A DNA stretch of 64,000 nt from Prochlorococcus sp. AG-347-M23 (GTDB lineage: Bacteria; Cyanobacteriota; Cyanobacteriia; PCC-6307; Cyanobiaceae): contig QCCU01000004.1 of assembly GCA_003278855.1 (NCBI GenBank), positions 1 to 64,000 of the forward strand. The letters run 5' to 3'. Numbering within the stretch: the stretch's first letter is position 1; every line of letters begins with the position of its first letter. The translations under genes and the position numbers were made by a program. Under the pieces are notes generated by a model that was not told the origin of the DNA, ran no database searches, and was given only the letters and a program-made list of their open reading frames with translations. Positions 1-9,005 of this stretch are shown here, piece by piece.

Positions 1-162
1 AACGGTACAGGCGTTATTACACTTTTAATCAACAATGTAGATTCTGACACAGACGAGTTTGCTGGTACTTTTGAAGCTATTCAACCTTCAGATACTGATA
101 TGGGTTCAAAGGATCCACTTGATGTAAAAATAATTGGGGAGCTTTACGGAAGAAAGGCATAA
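1..162 (+). CDS. psbO: PsbO, photosystem II manganese-stabilizing protein (3' end only)
   Basis: Only the last 53 codons and the stop are in the window; the gene starts upstream. The visible C-terminus contains GTFEAIQPSDTDMGSKDP followed by a DVKIIGELYGR ending, which matches the conserved C-terminal strands of the PsbO beta-barrel. PsbO is a lumenal extrinsic subunit that shields and stabilises the Mn4CaO5 cluster of photosystem II. The reading frame is open from base 1, and a strong hairpin with a T-tract follows the stop, so this is the end of its transcription unit. Signal peptide and start are not visible. Confidence 0.9.
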   Translation, partial: NGTGVITLLINNVDSDTDEFAGTFEAIQPSDTDMGSKDPLDVKIIGELYGRKA

Positions 163-177
163 ATCCTATATACGAGA

Positions 178-206
178 AAAAGGGGGTTAGACCCCTCTTT
201 TTTTTT
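178..206 (+). terminator. Rho-independent terminator after psbO
   Basis: A short GC stem, AGGGG at 181-185 paired with CCCCT at 192-196 around a six-base loop, is followed by an almost unbroken T run at 198-206. It lies 15 bases past the psbO stop and before the ATP sulfurylase gene, so the two are probably separate transcripts. Confidence 0.85.
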
Positions 207-232
207 CAAAATTTTTCTTTACAATTTTAAAA

Positions 233-1408
233 ATGGAATTACAACAAAAAACTAAAACAGATACTAATGGACTAATACCGCCTTATGGAGGGGAACTAAA
301 AAATTTATTTATTAAAGATAAAAACCTTAAAAATGATTTTATCTCTAAAGCTACTTATGAGTTTGAATGCAGCGAGAGAAATGCATGCGATGTAGAACTT
401 TTGATGGTTGGAGCTTTTTCTCCACTGGAAGGTTTTATGGATGAAAATAACTACAATTCGGTAATTAAAAATTATAGAAATACAAACGGTTTGCTTTTTG
501 GCTTGCCCATTGTATTTGATTCAAATAATGAAAAAGTAAAAGCTGGAGAGACAATATTACTTACTTATAAAAAACAAAAAATAGCAGTTTTAGAAGTTAG
601 CTCTAAATGGGAGCCTGACAAATCCTTAGAAGCTGAACTTTGTTATGGTACTAATTCTTTAGATCATCCTGCTGTGAAGATGATCTTTAACGAGAGAGGA
701 AGATTTTATATAGGAGGAAGAGTTTATGGTTTTGAACTACCAATTAGAGAATTCCCCTGCAAAACTCCAGAAGAAGTTAGATCTACACTGCCCTCGAATC
801 ATGATGTTGTTGCATTTCAATGCAGAAATCCAATTCATAGAGCACATTATGAATTATTTACTAATGCTTTACTTTCAGATAATGTCTCCTCTAACTCAGT
901 TGTTTTAGTCCATCCAACTTGTGGGCCAACTCAACAGGATGATATCCCTGGAAAAGTTAGATATTTGACCTACAAAGAATTAGAAGAGGAAATATCTGAT
1001 GAAAGAATAAAATGGGCTTTTTTACCTTATTCAATGCATATGGCAGGGCCAAGAGAAGCTCTTCAACATATGATTATCAGAAGAAATTATGGCTGCACCC
1101 ACTTTATTATTGGTAGAGATATGGCTGGTTGTAAGTCGTCATCAACTGGTGAAGATTTTTATGGTCCATATGATGCCCAGAATTTTGCGAATAAGTGCGC
1201 AGATGAATTGATGATGCAAACTGTTCCTTCAAAAAATTTAGTTTATACGAAGGAAAAAGGATATATAACAGCTGAAGAAGCGAAAGAATTTAATTATGAA
1301 ATTATGAAACTTAGTGGTACTGAATTTAGAAAGAAATTGAGGAATGGCGAACCAATTCCTGAATGGTTTGCATTCAAAAGTGTAGTAGATGTTCTAAGAC
1401 GCTCTTAA
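233..1408 (+). CDS. sat: ATP sulfurylase (sulfate adenylyltransferase)
   Basis: Converts sulfate and ATP to adenosine 5'-phosphosulfate and pyrophosphate, the first step of sulfate assimilation in the cytoplasm. At 391 residues it is the normal length for the single-domain prokaryotic enzyme. An N-terminal PUA-like region (about 1-160) precedes the nucleotidyltransferase domain. The QCRNPIHRAH substrate motif is at residues 196-205 and the GRDMAG loop at about 294-299. There is no fused APS kinase domain; a separate cysC lies near 61.5-62.1 kb on the minus strand. The ATG at 233 follows the psbO terminator directly and a 46-base gap separates it from ftsH. Confidence 0.95.
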   Translation: MELQQKTKTDTNGLIPPYGGELKNLFIKDKNLKNDFISKATYEFECSERNACDVELLMVGAFSPLEGFMDENNYNSVIKNYRNTNGLLFGLPIVFDSNNEKVKAGETILLTYKKQKIAVLEVSSKWEPDKSLEAELCYGTNSLDHPAVKMIFNERGRFYIGGRVYGFELPIREFPCKTPEEVRSTLPSNHDVVAFQCRNPIHRAHYELFTNALLSDNVSSNSVVLVHPTCGPTQQDDIPGKVRYLTYKELEEEISDERIKWAFLPYSMHMAGPREALQHMIIRRNYGCTHFIIGRDMAGCKSSSTGEDFYGPYDAQNFANKCADELMMQTVPSKNLVYTKEKGYITAEEAKEFNYEIMKLSGTEFRKKLRNGEPIPEWFAFKSVVDVLRRS

Positions 1409-1454
1409 TATTGTTTTATTATTAGTATTATAGATTTATTAAAGATTTTTTATC

Positions 1455-3308
1455 GTGAACAAACGTTGGAGAAACGTAGGACTATATGTCCTAGCTGTTA
1501 TTACTGTAATTTTCATTGGTACTTCAGTTTTTGATAAACCAAGTTCTGAAAGTTCCACTAAAACCTTGAGATATAGTGATTTTATAGAGGCAGTTCAAGA
1601 TAAAGAAATCAGTAGAGTTCTAATATCTCCAGACAATGCTACAGCTCAAGTTGTTGAAAATGACGGTAGCAGATCTGAGGTAAATTTAGCCCCCGACAAA
1701 GATTTATTAAAAATCTTAACTGAAAATAATGTTGACATTGCTGTAACTCCTACAAAATTAGCTAACCCATGGCAACAAGCTGTAAGTAGCTTGATTTTTC
1801 CAGTTCTTTTAATAGGAGGATTATTTTTTCTTTTCAGAAGATCACAAAGTGGGAATGCTGGTGGGGGTAACCCTGCAATGAGTTTCGGAAAAAGCAAAGC
1901 TAGACTGCAAATGGAACCATCCACACAAGTAACCTTTTCAGATGTTGCTGGTGTTGAAGGTGCAAAATTAGAACTCACAGAAGTTGTAGATTTTCTTAAG
2001 AGCCCAGACAGATTTACTGCAGTTGGAGCAAAAATTCCAAAAGGAGTTCTTCTTGTTGGCCCTCCAGGTACAGGAAAAACATTGTTAGCAAAAGCAGTAG
2101 CTGGAGAAGCAGGTGTACCTTTTTTCTCAATATCTGGTTCAGAATTTGTAGAGATGTTTGTTGGGGTTGGAGCTAGTAGAGTTAGAGATCTATTTGAACA
2201 AGCTAAAAAGAATGCGCCTTGTATTGTGTTTATTGATGAAATAGATGCAGTTGGAAGACAAAGAGGAGCTGGTATGGGCGGAGGAAATGATGAAAGAGAA
2301 CAAACATTAAATCAACTCTTAACCGAAATGGATGGTTTTGAAGGTAATTCAGGAATAATAATAGTTGCTGCAACCAACAGACCAGATGTCTTAGATTCAG
2401 CTTTAATGCGTCCTGGAAGATTCGATAGACAGGTAACAGTAGATCGCCCAGATTATGCTGGAAGATTGCAGATATTAAATGTTCATGCGAAAGATAAAAC
2501 TCTTTCAAAAGACGTTGATTTAGATAAAGTTGCCAGAAGAACACCAGGATTTACTGGTGCAGATTTAGCTAATCTTTTAAATGAAGCAGCAATATTAGCA
2601 GCTAGAAAAGATTTAGATAAAGTGAGTAACGATGAAGTCGGTGATGCTATTGAAAGAGTTATGGCTGGCCCAGAAAAGAAAGATAGAGTCATCAGTGATA
2701 AGAAAAAAGAATTAGTTGCTTATCACGAAGCTGGTCATGCACTCGTTGGAGCATTAATGCCTGACTATGATCCAGTAGCAAAGGTTTCAATCATTCCAAG
2801 AGGGCAAGCTGGGGGTCTAACCTTCTTTACTCCAAGTGAAGAAAGAATGGAATCTGGTCTTTACTCTCGCTCTTACCTTCAAAATCAAATGGCTGTTGCT
2901 CTTGGTGGAAGAGTTGCTGAAGAAATAGTCTATGGCGAAGAAGAGGTAACAACCGGAGCTTCAAATGATTTACAACAAGTTGCCAATGTAGCAAGACAAA
3001 TGATCACAAAATTCGGTATGAGTGACAAAATAGGTCCAGTCGCTCTAGGTCAATCTCAAGGTGGAATGTTTCTCGGAAGAGATATGAGTTCTACAAGAGA
3101 CTTCTCTGAAGACACAGCCGCAACAATCGATGTAGAAGTTTCAGAACTTGTTGATGTTGCCTACAAGAGAGCTACAAAAGTTTTAACAGACAACAGAATT
3201 GTTCTTGACGAAATGGCTCAAATGCTAATTGAAAGAGAAACTATAGATACTGAAGATATCCAAGACTTGCTCAACCGCTCAGAAGTAAAAGTCGCAAATT
3301 ATATTTAA
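1455..3308 (+). CDS. ftsH: FtsH, membrane-bound ATP-dependent zinc metalloprotease
   Basis: A 617-residue AAA+ protease of the thylakoid or cytoplasmic membrane; in cyanobacteria one FtsH hetero-oligomer degrades photodamaged D1. Transmembrane helices are at about residues 8-24 and 111-127, flanking a lumenal or periplasmic segment. Walker A GPPGTGKT is at 202-209, Walker B VFIDEIDA at 258-265, the SRH region with MRPGRFDRQ at 318-326, and the zinc site HEAGH at 424-428. The start is GTG at 1455. Several ftsH paralogues are usual in cyanobacteria, and which one this is cannot be fixed by eye. Location near psbA fits a photosystem repair role but does not prove it. Confidence 0.95.
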   Translation: MNKRWRNVGLYVLAVITVIFIGTSVFDKPSSESSTKTLRYSDFIEAVQDKEISRVLISPDNATAQVVENDGSRSEVNLAPDKDLLKILTENNVDIAVTPTKLANPWQQAVSSLIFPVLLIGGLFFLFRRSQSGNAGGGNPAMSFGKSKARLQMEPSTQVTFSDVAGVEGAKLELTEVVDFLKSPDRFTAVGAKIPKGVLLVGPPGTGKTLLAKAVAGEAGVPFFSISGSEFVEMFVGVGASRVRDLFEQAKKNAPCIVFIDEIDAVGRQRGAGMGGGNDEREQTLNQLLTEMDGFEGNSGIIIVAATNRPDVLDSALMRPGRFDRQVTVDRPDYAGRLQILNVHAKDKTLSKDVDLDKVARRTPGFTGADLANLLNEAAILAARKDLDKVSNDEVGDAIERVMAGPEKKDRVISDKKKELVAYHEAGHALVGALMPDYDPVAKVSIIPRGQAGGLTFFTPSEERMESGLYSRSYLQNQMAVALGGRVAEEIVYGEEEVTTGASNDLQQVANVARQMITKFGMSDKIGPVALGQSQGGMFLGRDMSSTRDFSEDTAATIDVEVSELVDVAYKRATKVLTDNRIVLDEMAQMLIERETIDTEDIQDLLNRSEVKVANYI

Positions 3309-3328
3309 CGCGGAATTCTAAATTTTTA

Positions 3329-3955
3329 ATGCATAATAAAGAAGATTCTTTTTCGGAGTACCTGAAAATGGAGTCTTTTTTTTTACTTATAAAACCTGAA
3401 GATAATATTTACTCAAATACCTCTATAAGAAATTCATTTTTTGAAGAATTAGAAAACTTAGTAAAATTAGGATTAAAGAATATTGAAATAAGTTGGTCTA
3501 AGAACAAATATTGGTTCGATTTTGTATCCGATATCAAAATTAAATATCCAAGAATTAATTTAGGCTCTGCCTCAATAGTTAATAAGCAATCAATAGAAGA
3601 TTCTTTAAAAATTGGATTGAATTTTTCGATGATGAAATTTTGGGATAAAGATCTATTCAATTATGCGCAGTCAAAAAATTATTTATTAATTCCTGGAATT
3701 AATAATTTAAAAGATCTTAAGGAAGCGATAGATTTAAATTGCAACATTATCAAAATTTACCCAATAAAAAGTAAAGATATTTCGATAAATATACTCAACT
3801 ACAAAAATATTGATTTCATTGCTGCTGGAGGACTATCAATCAATGATTTAAAAGCTTATAAATCTTTAGGGTATAAAGCAGTTGTAATTGGAGATAAAGC
3901 TATCAAAAATAAAAAATTTGATCCAAAAATATATGAATGGCTCAAAAATAATTAA
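3329..3955 (+). CDS. eda: KDPG/KHG aldolase-family protein (Eda-like)
   Basis: The 208-residue sequence follows the TIM-barrel pattern of 2-keto-3-deoxy-6-phosphogluconate / 4-hydroxy-2-oxoglutarate aldolases. A glutamate in NIEISW (E53) aligns with the general base, and a lysine in IIKIYP (K142) with the Schiff-base lysine. IPGINN (121-126) and AAGGLS (165-170) match later barrel loops. Other active-site segments differ: the LRT after the glutamate, the SPG loop and the threonine of PTGG are changed, so substrate may differ from KDPG. A second ATG at residue 14 is an alternative start. It lies 20 bases after ftsH and converges on aroC. Confidence 0.75.
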   Translation: MHNKEDSFSEYLKMESFFLLIKPEDNIYSNTSIRNSFFEELENLVKLGLKNIEISWSKNKYWFDFVSDIKIKYPRINLGSASIVNKQSIEDSLKIGLNFSMMKFWDKDLFNYAQSKNYLLIPGINNLKDLKEAIDLNCNIIKIYPIKSKDISINILNYKNIDFIAAGGLSINDLKAYKSLGYKAVVIGDKAIKNKKFDPKIYEWLKNN

Positions 3956-3991
3956 GTTAAGGGGATAAATATAATTTATTCAACAAAACTA

Positions 3992-5089
3992 CTACTTATT
4001 TATTAAGTCACATTGAGCATGATTTAGAAGCAAATGATCAGCAAGTACTAAAGCTACCATAGCATCAACCATGGGAACTGCTCTTGGTAGAACGCATGGA
4101 TCGTGTCTCCCTTTTGCTTTCATAAGTACTTCTTTACCTTCAGCATTTACTGTTTTCTGTTCTTTCCCGATGGTTGCTGTAGGTTTAAAAGCTATCTTCA
4201 TCTCTATATTTTCACCATTACTTATTCCGCCCTGTATACCTCCTGAATTGTTTGATGTTGTTCTTAACTTACTAATATCATCAGACTTGATGAAGGCATC
4301 ATTATGTTCGCTTCCTTTTAAATAAGTTCCAGAGAAACCTGAACCTATTTCAAAGCCTTTCGTGGCAGGCAAAGACATTAAAGCCTTTGCTAAATCAGCT
4401 TCTAATTTATCAAAAACAGGCATTCCAAGACCAGAGGGGACATTTCTTACTAAACATTCAATAACACCGCCGCAAGAGTCTCCTTGACGCTTTAATTCCT
4501 TAATTCTCTCGATCATTTCTGTTGATACCTTTTCATCAGGACATCTCACAATATTAGAATCTATTTTTTTGAGAGAAATCTTCTCTTTATTTATATCAGA
4601 ATCAATATCATGTATACGCTTTACCCAAGATAGTATTTCAGTGTTAGAGAAGGTTTTTAATAATTGTTTTGCTACAGCACCAGCAGCTACTCTCCCAATT
4701 GTTTCTCTAGCAGAGGCTCTTCCACCGCCAGAACTTGCTTGAATTCCATATTTCAGATGATATGTACCATCTGCATGAGAAGGTCTAAATACCTGCTCCA
4801 AATTATTATAATCTCTTGGTCTTTGATCCTTATTTCTTACCAACATTGCTATTGGAGTTCCAAGTGTTAACCCTTCCTTTATCCCACTTAATATTTCAAT
4901 TTTATCTTCTTCATTTCTGGGTGTTGTAATGTCACTTTGGCCAGGTCTGCGCCTATCTAATTCATTTTGTATCAGATTTATATCTATTTTTAACTTAGGT
5001 GGACATCCATCAAGGATAACTCCTACTGCACCACCATGTGATTCTCCAAAAGTACTAACACGAAAAATTTTTCCAAAACTACTACTCAT
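3992..5089 (-). CDS. aroC: Chorismate synthase
   Basis: Final enzyme of the shikimate pathway: converts 5-enolpyruvylshikimate-3-phosphate to chorismate using reduced flavin. The 365-residue length is typical. Family signatures seen are [10 protein letters not shown] near the N-terminus (14-23), [16 protein letters not shown] around 47-62, the [12 protein letters not shown] stretch near 120, and a [20 protein letters not shown] region near the C-terminus. Chorismate feeds tryptophan (trpG/pabA and trpB here) and phylloquinone (menF here). It is transcribed towards the eda-like gene, with 36 bases between the two stops. Confidence 0.97.
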   Translation of the reverse strand: MSSSFGKIFRVSTFGESHGGAVGVILDGCPPKLKIDINLIQNELDRRRPGQSDITTPRNEEDKIEILSGIKEGLTLGTPIAMLVRNKDQRPRDYNNLEQVFRPSHADGTYHLKYGIQASSGGGRASARETIGRVAAGAVAKQLLKTFSNTEILSWVKRIHDIDSDINKEKISLKKIDSNIVRCPDEKVSTEMIERIKELKRQGDSCGGVIECLVRNVPSGLGMPVFDKLEADLAKALMSLPATKGFEIGSGFSGTYLKGSEHNDAFIKSDDISKLRTTSNNSGGIQGGISNGENIEMKIAFKPTATIGKEQKTVNAEGKEVLMKAKGRHDPCVLPRAVPMVDAMVALVLADHLLLNHAQCDLINK

Positions 5090-5149
5090 AAAAATATCAA
5101 ATGTTTTATCTATATATAAACATTATATGAAACCAATTGAAAATTAAAC

Positions 5150-5176
5150 AAAAAAAAGCCCCCAAAAAGGGGGCTT
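5150..5176 (-). terminator. Rho-independent terminator after psbA
   Basis: Read on the minus strand, AAGCCCCC, a short T-rich loop, and GGGGGCTT are followed by a run of eight T. The stem sits about 22 bases downstream of the psbA stop and before aroC, so it should separate the strongly expressed psbA transcript from aroC. Confidence 0.9.
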
Positions 5177-5197
5177 GTGAATTTAAGAACTTTAAGC

Positions 5198-6280
5198 TTA
5201 ACCGATAGCTGGAGCTGAAAGAGCTACTGTTGTAGACTCAGCTGCTGCTAGATCAAGTGGGAAGTTGTGAGCGTTACGCTCGTGCATTACTTCCATACCT
5301 AGGTTTGCTCTGTTAAGAACGTCACCCCATGTAGGAACAATCTTACCGTTTGCATCAACAACTGACTGGTTGAAGTTGAAACCGTTAAGGTTGAATGCCA
5401 TTGTGCAGATACCCATTGAAGTTAACCATACACAAACAACTGGGAATACAGCTAGGAAGAAGTGAAGACTTCTGCTGTTGTTGAAACTTGCATATTGGAA
5501 GATCAAACGACCGAAGTAGCCATGAGCTGCAACGATGTTATATGTTTCTTCTTCTTGTCCGAACTTGTAACCATAGTTCTGAGACTCTGTCTCAGTTGTT
5601 TCTCTGATTAGAGATGAAGTAACAAGTGAACCGTGCATAGCTGAGAATAAAGATCCTCCGAACATACCAGCAACACCAGCCATATGGAATGGGTGCATAA
5701 GAATGTTGTGCTCTGCCTGGAAAACAAACATGAAGTTGAATGTTCCAGAGATACCTAGAGGCATTCCGTCAGAGAATGAACCTTGACCGAATGGATATAC
5801 AAGAAATACTGCGAAAGCTGCTGAAACTGGTGCAGAGTATGCAACACAGATCCAAGGACGCATACCTAAACGGTATGAAAGCTCCCACTGTCTTCCCATG
5901 TATGCTGAGATACCAATTAGGAAGTGGAAAATTACAAGCTGGTAAGGACCACCGTTGTATAACCATTCATCTACAGTAGCTGCTTCCCAGATTGGGTAGA
6001 AGTGTAGACCAATAGCGTTAGATGAAGGAACAACTGCACCTGAGATGATGTTGTTTCCATATAGGAATGAACCAGCAACTGGCTCTCTAATTCCGTCGAT
6101 GTCTACTGGTGGTGCTGCGATGAATGCAACGATGAAGCAAGCCGCTGCTGTAAGAAGGCATGGAATCATTAAGACGCCGAACCAACCAACATAAATTCTG
6201 TTGTTAGTTGATGTTACCCACTCACAAAACTGTGGCCAACCTTTTAACAGCGAAGAACGCTGCTGCTGAATAGTTGTCAT
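5198..6280 (-). CDS. psbA: Photosystem II reaction centre protein D1
   Basis: Full-length 360-residue D1, the thylakoid membrane core subunit carrying ligands for the Mn cluster, P680 and QB. All five membrane spans are present; conserved stretches include the donor-side [11 protein letters not shown] and the [13 protein letters not shown] region. The C-terminal maturation site follows DLA at residue 345, leaving a 15-residue tail to be removed by CtpA. Because of one extra N-terminal residue, canonical position 130 corresponds to residue 131, which is Gln (YMGRQWEL). GC is higher than in neighbouring genes, as expected for a highly expressed conserved gene. It has its own candidate promoter and a strong terminator. 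Confidence 0.99.
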   Translation of the reverse strand: MTTIQQQRSSLLKGWPQFCEWVTSTNNRIYVGWFGVLMIPCLLTAAACFIVAFIAAPPVDIDGIREPVAGSFLYGNNIISGAVVPSSNAIGLHFYPIWEAATVDEWLYNGGPYQLVIFHFLIGISAYMGRQWELSYRLGMRPWICVAYSAPVSAAFAVFLVYPFGQGSFSDGMPLGISGTFNFMFVFQAEHNILMHPFHMAGVAGMFGGSLFSAMHGSLVTSSLIRETTETESQNYGYKFGQEEETYNIVAAHGYFGRLIFQYASFNNSRSLHFFLAVFPVVCVWLTSMGICTMAFNLNGFNFNQSVVDANGKIVPTWGDVLNRANLGMEVMHERNAHNFPLDLAAAESTTVALSAPAIG

Positions 6281-6350
6281 GAGTTCGTAAAGTATGTCTC
6301 TAAAGTGAGACGTGTAAATAAAAACGGAAAATTAATCCCGCTTCGAAGAT

Positions 6351-6380
6351 TTTAGACCAAAATCGCTAAAAATGTGTAAA
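6351..6380 (-). promoter_or_regulatory. Candidate psbA promoter
   Basis: On the minus strand, TTTACA (6380-6375) lies 18 bases upstream of TCTAAA (6356-6351), a plausible -35/-10 pair about 70 bases before the psbA ATG. The -10 matches the consensus at only four of six positions, so this is a candidate. The 71-95 base leader between it and the ATG would form the psbA 5' UTR. Confidence 0.45.
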
Positions 6381-6469
6381 TATTTTTTCTTTAAGTAAAC
6401 TTATTTTTTGGAAAACAGGAGAAAAGAACTTCCATGTCTTAAGATTTTCTTTGTTATTGAGGATTCAAC

Positions 6470-6598
6470 TTGGTAATAATCGAATGGCTTCTTAACGGAA
6501 GAAGATCTAGAGAGGTAGTTTCCTTAAGAGAGGCTAAGCATAGAAGACTGCAATTAGAGGCTTTTGGAGCTGTTATTTATTGGAGTGAAAGAATTTAG
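6470..6598 (+). CDS. Small conserved-looking hypothetical protein, 42 residues, divergent from psbA
   Basis: A short gene read from TTG at 6470 to TAG at 6598, beginning LVIIEWLLNGRRSREVVSL. A Shine-Dalgarno-like GAGG sits 7 bases upstream, around 6459-6462, which supports the TTG start. The product is basic (several RR pairs), with a hydrophobic start and an aromatic ending (IYWSERI), and is probably soluble or membrane-peripheral. It lies in an otherwise empty 434-base interval between psbA and the aspartoacylase-family gene and is transcribed away from psbA. Composition and ribosome site look coding. I recall similar short proteins in picocyanobacteria but have no function to assign. Confidence 0.65.
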   Translation: MVIIEWLLNGRRSREVVSLREAKHRRLQLEAFGAVIYWSERI

Positions 6599-6714
6599 GT
6601 TTTTGAGGTTTAAAAATTAGAAAAAAAATAAAATTATTAAATATTAAATAAACTTATCTATGAAATAAAAAATCCTTATTACTTTTCAGCGATTTATTGT
6701 TCCGATTTCTCAAT

Positions 6715-7620
6715 TTAAAGACTTTCAAACTCTTGAACCCATTGTTTATTGGAACGAATCACTTCTTTTTTTGTGTAGCTCATGGCAATTTTTTTTTCCT
6801 TATAAGCTACTTCTCCAATAAAAACAGGCCAAATCAATTGGTCTCCGTCATACTTGTGAATTATTCCTTGGCTATCCAGAAATAATGGATCTCCTTTTTT
6901 AATCATTTTCCAATCTTGGTTTATTCTCTCAGGATGAATTAGGCCATCAATATCTCCCTTTTCATCTCTTGGATAATCTATACTCCCTTGATGAACGTGA
7001 ACAACTAATTCCTTTGGAAGTTCTATAAGATTGTTTTTTAATTTATCTATCTCTTCTCTTAGGGAGCTAATAATAATTGAGAATCTATCTATGATTTTTG
7101 GATCATAAAGATTTTGTGCCACAGCTCCTATTTCAATAACTAGACCACATGGCCAAGCTTCCACAAGAAAGCCAGTTTGAGCTTTATCTTTTTCGTGCAA
7201 ATAAATAGGTAATCCAAATTTGTTCTGCAGTAATGCCGCTAAACAAAAATCTTTGAATCTCCTCCCATACAAAACAATGCTTGTTCCCATATTTGCAGTA
7301 GTAGTATGCAAATCAATTGCAATTTGACAGGGCTTAGATCCATGGATTCCAAATTGATCGACTAAAAAATTAGCTCTATTAACTTCATAAACACTGTTGA
7401 TGTCTTGATCATGATTATTAATTTCTTTAAAAGATCTATTTAAATCTAAATCTATATATCTGTAACCTTTTTCATAGGCAACAGGATTCCCTATGATGTA
7501 CTCATACTCAATACCATTATTTAAACTATTTTCCTTTTTATTAAATTGCTTAACAGCCCAAACAGGATTAACTTCATTCCCATGAGTGCCTGAAACGATA
7601 AGTATTCTTTGAACAGTCAT
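6715..7620 (-). CDS. Aspartoacylase / succinylglutamate desuccinylase family zinc hydrolase
   Basis: A 301-residue M14-type amidohydrolase. Zinc ligands are recognisable: GTHGNE at 11-16 (His13, Glu16) and the histidine of DLHTTT at 103-108. DLNRSF near 58-63 is the substrate-binding arginine motif, and VIEIG at 161-165 carries the likely catalytic glutamate. Family members cleave N-acyl amino acids such as N-acetylaspartate; the actual substrate in a picocyanobacterium is not known to me. Length is close to mammalian aspartoacylase (about 310). It is transcribed towards the small gene by psbA and divergently from the GST-like gene, with only 23 bases between start codons. Confidence 0.85.
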   Translation of the reverse strand: MTVQRILIVSGTHGNEVNPVWAVKQFNKKENSLNNGIEYEYIIGNPVAYEKGYRYIDLDLNRSFKEINNHDQDINSVYEVNRANFLVDQFGIHGSKPCQIAIDLHTTTANMGTSIVLYGRRFKDFCLAALLQNKFGLPIYLHEKDKAQTGFLVEAWPCGLVIEIGAVAQNLYDPKIIDRFSIIISSLREEIDKLKNNLIELPKELVVHVHQGSIDYPRDEKGDIDGLIHPERINQDWKMIKKGDPLFLDSQGIIHKYDGDQLIWPVFIGEVAYKEKKIAMSYTKKEVIRSNKQWVQEFESL

Positions 7621-7643
7621 TTTTTCTTTAAAAATAAAATTTT

Positions 7644-8597
7644 ATGCAAAATAAATACCTTATAAAGGCCTCCAGAAAATTCTGGTTTTGGTTTTGGACC
7701 CAATTAATGAATGGCTTCGCGCCATCAGATTTACATGGTAATTATAAAAGGCCTAAAGGTATAACTATTAATGGTGAATACGATATTAATAATGAGAATG
7801 GACAAATTTATTTATTAGTAGGTCATTCTTGTCCATGGTGTCAAAGAACTTTACTCATACACGAAATAAAAGATTTATCTAAAAAAGTTAAAATAATTTT
7901 TTTAAATGCAGATTTTGAGCATGGCGAATGGATTTTCAGTAAAAAGATTAAGGGATGTACAAGACTTTCAGAACTTTACAAAAAAGCTAATAAAAAGATT
8001 ATTTTTAGAGCGACATTACCTCTTTTAATTAGCTTTGTAAAAGATGAAGTAAATATTCTGTCTAATGAAAGTTCACAGATTATAAGACTACTCAATTCAA
8101 TAAAAAGTGAATCGAAATATGAGACATTAAGAGTTAAAGATGGTAATCAAAAATTTTTAGATTTAATTAATAACAGCATTAATGATGGCGTATATAAATG
8201 TGGTTTTGCCAGAAACCAGTCTGCTTATGAAAAAGCAAGTAAAAATCTTTTCTTAGCTATAAATGAAATTGAAAATTTACTACAGAAAAATAAAGGAGAC
8301 TGGATATTTGGAGAAGAGTTAACCTACGCAGATATTTACCTTTTCCCAACGCTTATAAGATGGGAATTGATATATAGCAAACTTTTCAAATGTACTGAAC
8401 AAGAACTATCAAGTTTTGAAAAGATTATTGAATGGAGATTAAAATTCTTTAAATTATCTAAAGTAAATAGAACATGCTTCGACAATGAATGGAAAAAAGA
8501 TTACTACAAGGCTTTATTCCCTTTAAACCCAAATCAAATAATCCCAGTTTTACCATCGCTAGAGAAAATAATGAGATTAGAGTCCGAAAAAATATAA
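7644..8597 (+). CDS. Xi-class-like glutathione S-transferase (ECM4/YqjG relative)
   Basis: A 317-residue protein with a thioredoxin-fold N-terminal domain bearing HSCPWCQR (Cys63, Cys66) and a helical C-terminal GST domain. The C-terminal pattern of GEELTYADIYLFPTLIRWELIY, then FKC, then NPNQIIPVLP follows glutathionyl-hydroquinone reductases, whose catalytic motif is normally CPWAHR. Such enzymes reduce glutathionyl quinones in the cytoplasm. The second cysteine (CPWC) is a departure and could allow dithiol chemistry. It starts 23 bases from the divergent aspartoacylase-family gene. Family assignment is good; the substrate is unknown. Confidence 0.75.
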   Translation: MQNKYLIKASRKFWFWFWTQLMNGFAPSDLHGNYKRPKGITINGEYDINNENGQIYLLVGHSCPWCQRTLLIHEIKDLSKKVKIIFLNADFEHGEWIFSKKIKGCTRLSELYKKANKKIIFRATLPLLISFVKDEVNILSNESSQIIRLLNSIKSESKYETLRVKDGNQKFLDLINNSINDGVYKCGFARNQSAYEKASKNLFLAINEIENLLQKNKGDWIFGEELTYADIYLFPTLIRWELIYSKLFKCTEQELSSFEKIIEWRLKFFKLSKVNRTCFDNEWKKDYYKALFPLNPNQIIPVLPSLEKIMRLESEKI

Positions 8598-8715
8598 AAA
8601 TCAATTTCCAAAAAAAAATGATGTTGTAATGAACACTTATTTAGTTCATAGATAATGCAATTTCATTAGAAATTAACTATGTTATGTATGTCTACTAAAG
8701 TACGAAAAGCTTAAA

Positions 8716-8934
8716 ATGAAATCCATTGACGAACACATCCAAAAAGATCAATCGGAAATCGAATCTGCAAAAGCAGAGGGCAATCTTCCAAAGGTCAGAC
8801 ATTTAACTGAAGAGCTAAAAGAACTCGAAGAATATAAGGATCATCATCCAGAAGATAAACATGATCCTAATGCTTTGGAATTATTTTGCGACGCAAACCC
8901 AGACGAACCAGAATGTCTTGTTTATGATGATTAA
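8716..8934 (+). CDS. cp12: CP12, Calvin-cycle redox regulator (one cysteine pair)
   Basis: A 72-residue acidic, probably disordered protein ending in ELFCDANPDEPECLVYDD. This is the CP12 C-terminal module, with Cys58 and Cys67 eight residues apart. CP12 bridges GAPDH and phosphoribulokinase into an inactive complex in the dark; the C-terminal pair mediates GAPDH binding. The N-terminal cysteine pair of canonical CP12 is absent, although a degenerate EELKELEEY stretch resembles the central helix motif. It is followed within 30 bases by a strong bidirectional terminator and has its own 118-base upstream gap, so it is probably monocistronic. Confidence 0.9.
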   Translation: MKSIDEHIQKDQSEIESAKAEGNLPKVRHLTEELKELEEYKDHHPEDKHDPNALELFCDANPDEPECLVYDD

Positions 8935-8957
8935 TTTTATTTAATTATTAGATAATG

Positions 8958-8992
8958 CAAAAAAAAAGGGGCTCAAAAAGCCCTTTTTTTTA
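8958..8992. terminator. Bidirectional rho-independent terminator between CP12 and the 60-residue gene
   Basis: GGGCT (8969-8973) and AGCCC (8979-8983) form a stem with a five-base loop, flanked by A7 on the left and T7 on the right. It therefore carries a U-tract on either strand and can end both CP12 (plus) and the convergent gene ending at 9006 (minus). Confidence 0.9.
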
Positions 8993-9005
8993 TTCCTGAA
9001 TTCTT

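Noticed and set aside
2230..2544. Antisense 104-codon open frame inside ftsH
   Set aside because: It is the shadow of a strongly conserved AAA+ region on the other strand, low complexity, with no ribosome site.
6697..6885. Plus-strand 62-codon frame beside the aspartoacylase-family gene
   Set aside because: It overlaps the C-terminus of a well-supported gene and is AT-rich low-complexity sequence without a ribosome site.
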